A stretch of DNA of 9,423 bases from Gammaproteobacteria bacterium (GTDB lineage Bacteria; Pseudomonadota; Gammaproteobacteria; Steroidobacterales; Steroidobacteraceae): assembly GCA_003165495.1 (NCBI GenBank), contig PMMB01000034.1, forward strand, positions 1,198 to 10,620, written 5' to 3'. The translations under genes were made by a program, and so were the position numbers. Shown in pieces: positions 6,896-9,423 of this stretch. Numbering within the stretch: the stretch's first letter is position 1; each line of letters begins with the position of its first letter. Below the pieces are notes generated by a model that was not told the origin of the DNA, did not search any database, and saw nothing but the letters and a program-made list of their open reading frames with translations.

Positions 6896-7925
6896 GCATC
6901 AAGCTCTCGGTGGTTTGCCAATCGATGCACGGATCGGTGATGGACAAGCCGTATTCGAGCTTGCTCAAGTCCTTTGGAATGGACTGGTTTCCCGCTTTCA
7001 AATGACTCTCGAGCATGAGGCCGACAATCGAGCGGTTGCCATCGACTATTTGCGCGATGCAGTTTTCGGCCACCTGAGGCTGCAGGCTGGGGTCCTTGTT
7101 GGAGTTGCCGTGGCTGCAATCGACGACGACGCTCGCCGGCAGACCGGCCGCGGTCAGCTCGCGTTCCGCCAAGGCGATGCTCACCGCATCGTAATTGACC
7201 CGCCCGCCGCCGCCGCGCAGCACGAGGTGCGCATGCGGATTGCCGCGCGTACGAAACACCGCCGACTGTCCCTGTTGAGTGATGCCGAGAAAATGGTGCG
7301 GGTGGCGCACCGATTGCAAGGCGTTGATCGACGTTGCGAGCGCGCCGTCGGTGCCATTCTTGAAACCGACCGGCGTCGACAGACCGCTCGCCATTTCCCG
7401 ATGCGTCTGCGACTCGGTGGTGCGCGCGCCGATGGCCGTCCAGGTGATGAGTTCGGATAGATACTGCGGCATGATGGGGTCGAGAGCTTCGGTGCCCGCG
7501 GGCAACCCCAGCTCGGCGACGTAGAGCAGCAGCTCTCGTGCCATGAGAATGCCTTTTTCAATGTGAAAGGAATCATCCAAGTCCGGATCGTTGATCAATC
7601 CCTTCCAACCCACGGTGGTGCGGGGCTTTTCGAAGTACACGCGCATGATCGGCAACAGCGTGGATTCGACCTGGAGGGACAAAGCCTTGAGGCGGCCCGC
7701 ATATTCGCGAGCGGCGACCACGTCGTGGATGGAACAGGGTCCGACCACCACGAACAGGCGCGGATCGCGGCGCTCCAATATCGCCCGCACAATCTCGCGC
7801 GATTTGAATACCGTCTCCGCCGCGCGCGACGTCAGCGGCAAGCGCCGCTTGACTTCTTCGGGCGTCGCCAAAAGGTCGCTGGACACGACATTGACGTTCT
7901 GCAATCGATCTTGGAAATTCGTCAC
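6858..7925 (-). CDS. aroF: 3-deoxy-7-phosphoheptulonate synthase, class I, tyrosine-sensitive-like (AroF type)
   Basis: A 355-residue DAHP synthase joining phosphoenolpyruvate and erythrose 4-phosphate, the first step of the shikimate pathway, in the cytoplasm. Metal ligands are visible as C64 (VVGPCSIHD), H272 (DCSHGNSNKD), E306 (LMLESHL) and D331 (SITDPC), spaced as in the E. coli enzymes. RVYFEKPRTTVGWKG and GARTTESQTHREMASGLS are family hallmarks. Segments such as TEALDP, GFKNGTDGALATSINAL and DCSHGNSNKD, plus the N-terminal LQNVNV with N10 aligned to the Tyr-sensing Asn8 of E. coli AroF, favour the tyrosine-inhibited type; AroG or AroH identity is less likely. The frame runs back to 8168, but the true start is the GTG at 7925, giving the usual length. 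It lies 8 bases after the kynA stop, whose TAG supplies part of a TAGG ribosome site. The 3' end overlaps msrQ by 38 bases. Confidence 0.95.
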   Translation of the reverse strand: MTNFQDRLQNVNVVSSDLLATPEEVKRRLPLTSRAAETVFKSREIVRAILERRDPRLFVVVGPCSIHDVVAAREYAGRLKALSLQVESTLLPIMRVYFEKPRTTVGWKGLINDPDLDDSFHIEKGILMARELLLYVAELGLPAGTEALDPIMPQYLSELITWTAIGARTTESQTHREMASGLSTPVGFKNGTDGALATSINALQSVRHPHHFLGITQQGQSAVFRTRGNPHAHLVLRGGGGRVNYDAVSIALAERELTAAGLPASVVVDCSHGNSNKDPSLQPQVAENCIAQIVDGNRSIVGLMLESHLKAGNQSIPKDLSKLEYGLSITDPCIDWQTTESLMLRLHQSLQSVRR

Positions 7926-7933
7926 TGCTCGGC

Positions 7934-8791
7934 CTACATGGATGTTCTGATGGTCCAAAGTTCGGGGAAGAACTTCAGTTCCAACGCTTTCGCCAGATAC
8001 GACACGCCGCCCGTTCCGCCCGTGCCGCGCTTGTAACCGATGATGCGTTCGACCGTTTTGACGTGGGCGAATCGCCACAATTGGAACTTGTAATCCAGGT
8101 CGACCAGCCGTTCCGCCAGCTCGTACAAATCCCACTCCTTGACCGAGTTGTGGTAGACGCTGAGCCACGCCGCCGCCACCTGCTTGCTGGCTTGGTAGGG
8201 CAGCGCAAAATCGCGGTCGATGGCTTCCGGCGGCACGTCGAGGCCGCGCCGGCTCAGGAGGCGCAAGACCTCATCGTACAGGCTGGGAGCGCGCAATGCG
8301 CGCTCCAGCGTCTCGTAGGTCGGCGGATCGGCGCGAAAAACCTTGATGGTATCGGCGTTCTTGTTGCCGATGAGGAATTCCAGCATTCGATACTGGGGCG
8401 ACTGAAAGCCCGAGGATTTCCCCAAGGTGTTGCGGAAGGCCGAATAGTCGTGCGGAGTAATCGTGGCCAACACGTCCCAGGACTGCAGCAATTGTTGTTG
8501 AATCGTCGACACGCGCGCCAGCATCTTGAATGTGGGGCCCAAGTCATCGCGCCGCACGCAGTCCACCGTCGAACTGAGTTCGTGCAGGCACAATTTCATC
8601 CACAACTCGGAGACCTGATGAATGACGATGAACAGCATTTCGTCGTGCTGGTAGGACAGCGGATGCTGAGCATCGAGTAATTTATCGAGATTGAGGTACT
8701 GCGAATAACTTGTGGATTCGCTCAAATCCCAATGCACTTGTTCGTCGCTCAAATCGACGAACGGCTTAGGCAGAGGCGTGGTTTCGTGCAT
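7934..8791 (-). CDS. kynA: Tryptophan 2,3-dioxygenase
   Basis: A 285-residue haem dioxygenase that opens the indole ring of L-tryptophan to N-formylkynurenine, the first step of the kynurenine pathway. Residues match the Xanthomonas enzyme with a constant offset of three: H58 (IVIHQVSELW), Y116 and R120 (HDYSAFRNTLG), the proximal haem ligand H243 (WRFAHVKTVERIIG) and T257 in the RGTGGTGGVSYL loop. Length agrees with bacterial TDOs. The frame extends upstream to 8845, but the ATG at 8791 begins the family-like N-terminus and sits one base after the TAA of the preceding gene, arguing for coupled translation. It is followed after 8 bases by aroF. No kynB or kynU is seen here, so the fate of the product (anthranilate, NAD or a secondary metabolite) is open. 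Confidence 0.97.
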   Translation of the reverse strand: MHETTPLPKPFVDLSDEQVHWDLSESTSYSQYLNLDKLLDAQHPLSYQHDEMLFIVIHQVSELWMKLCLHELSSTVDCVRRDDLGPTFKMLARVSTIQQQLLQSWDVLATITPHDYSAFRNTLGKSSGFQSPQYRMLEFLIGNKNADTIKVFRADPPTYETLERALRAPSLYDEVLRLLSRRGLDVPPEAIDRDFALPYQASKQVAAAWLSVYHNSVKEWDLYELAERLVDLDYKFQLWRFAHVKTVERIIGYKRGTGGTGGVSYLAKALELKFFPELWTIRTSM

Positions 8792-8792
8792 T

Positions 8793-9423
8793 TTAGCTCT
8801 TGAAGACCCACCCCGGCACCGTGCGCCAGCCCGCGAGCAAGTCACGGTCCAAGCGTCGGTAGTCCGGTTCGATCTTTTCCACCAGGCGCCAAAAATTGGC
8901 CGAATGATTCATATGCTTGGTATGCGCCAACTCATGGACGAATAAGTAGCGCACGACCTCCAACCCCAAGAACAGAAGGGAGCAATTCAGGCTCACCGTG
9001 CCGCGCGTCGAGCAACTGCCCCAGCGCGTTCGCTGGCAGCGAACGGACACGCGCGCCACGGAATAATTCAGTTCGTTGGCCAATTGCAGCAACCGCGGCG
9101 TCAATCGTTCATGGGCGGCGCGCTTGAGCCATCCCCGGAGAAGTGCGCGCGCGCCCCGTTCATCCGGAGCCTGCACGACGATCCGGCCTACGCTTTGATC
9201 GAGGACGCGCTTCGATCCCCTGCACCAATCCACCGCGAACTTCTCCTGCGTAAGGGCAAACTCGACGGTCCGCGGGACCGGTTCACTGGGCGCTGCAAAA
9301 CACTGCATGGCGGCGACCTTGCGATCGATCCACGGCGTGAATCGCTGCACGAAATCACGCACCGTATGGGCATTGACGCCGATGGGCACCACGATTTCCA
9401 CGCGGCCGCCGACATGCACGCGC
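8793..9423 (-). CDS. YgjP-type zinc metallopeptidase (DUF45/WLM-like family), N-terminus beyond window
   Basis: Partial protein whose coding frame stays open to the right edge; a GTG at 9419 exists, but the RVHVGGRVEIVVP it begins is a mid-domain strand of this family, so the true start is probably outside. Numbering from that GTG, TRWGSCS is at 131-137, the zinc motif HELAH at 162-166 and the third ligand His at 172 in MNHSANFW, all typical of YgjP-like proteins. No membrane segment or signal is seen in the visible part. Members are predicted zinc-dependent proteases, some linked by domain similarity to SprT/WLM proteins, but few have a known substrate. The stop codon lies one base before the kynA ATG, so it appears to lead an operon with kynA and aroF; a functional link is not evident. 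Confidence 0.92.
   Translation of the reverse strand, partial: RVHVGGRVEIVVPIGVNAHTVRDFVQRFTPWIDRKVAAMQCFAAPSEPVPRTVEFALTQEKFAVDWCRGSKRVLDQSVGRIVVQAPDERGARALLRGWLKRAAHERLTPRLLQLANELNYSVARVSVRCQRTRWGSCSTRGTVSLNCSLLFLGLEVVRYLFVHELAHTKHMNHSANFWRLVEKIEPDYRRLDRDLLAGWRTVPGWVFKS

Noticed and set aside
7926..8168. Upstream extension of the aroF frame into kynA
   Set aside because: It would add 81 residues unlike any DAHP synthase and overlaps kynA; the GTG at 7925 gives the standard length.
8063..8680. 205-codon plus-strand frame
   Set aside because: Antisense to kynA; no supported domain.

Overview
This is a GC-rich, gene-dense bacterial chromosomal window carrying nine protein genes, two of them cut by the window edges. 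The gene set is msrPQ, a haem tryptophan 2,3-dioxygenase, a class I AroF/G/H-type DAHP synthase and a split M16 peptidase pair. That set points to a Gram-negative proteobacterium, most likely a gammaproteobacterium; this is inference from gene content, not from any marker gene. I see no RNA genes, insertion sequences, phage genes or CRISPR repeats. No stretch over 300 bases lacks a gene.

Left block (about 1-4399, all minus strand, transcribed from right to left): a ketopantoate reductase family protein, a transglutaminase-like cysteine-peptidase fold protein, then two M16 metallopeptidase-type subunits. The first M16 subunit carries the zinc motif HxxEH. The second, which runs off the left edge, lacks it but carries the substrate-binding Arg/Tyr pair. 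The two genes overlap as TGATG, so they look like the two halves of one periplasmic peptidase.

Middle (4400-6895, plus strand): an AT-rich divergent intergenic region with a good candidate promoter leads into an HAD-IB family phosphatase. It is followed by msrP and msrQ, the periplasmic molybdenum-dependent methionine sulfoxide reductase and its haem membrane partner, which also overlap as TGATG. MsrPQ repairs oxidised methionines in envelope proteins, using electrons passed from the quinone pool through MsrQ.

Right block (6858-9423, minus strand): a YgjP-type HELAH metallopeptidase (cut by the right edge), tryptophan 2,3-dioxygenase (kynA) and a tyrosine-type DAHP synthase (aroF). They are packed with 1-nt and 8-nt gaps and are probably one transcript. 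It pairs the first enzyme of aromatic amino acid synthesis with the first enzyme of tryptophan breakdown. The aroF 3' end overlaps the convergent msrQ 3' end by 38 bp.

Overall these are mostly recognisable housekeeping and stress genes. I do not see a wholly new system. The points most worth a second look are the kynA-aroF coupling, the leaderless-looking promoter of the HAD gene, the missing canonical His in the transglutaminase-like protein and the tail-to-tail overlap.
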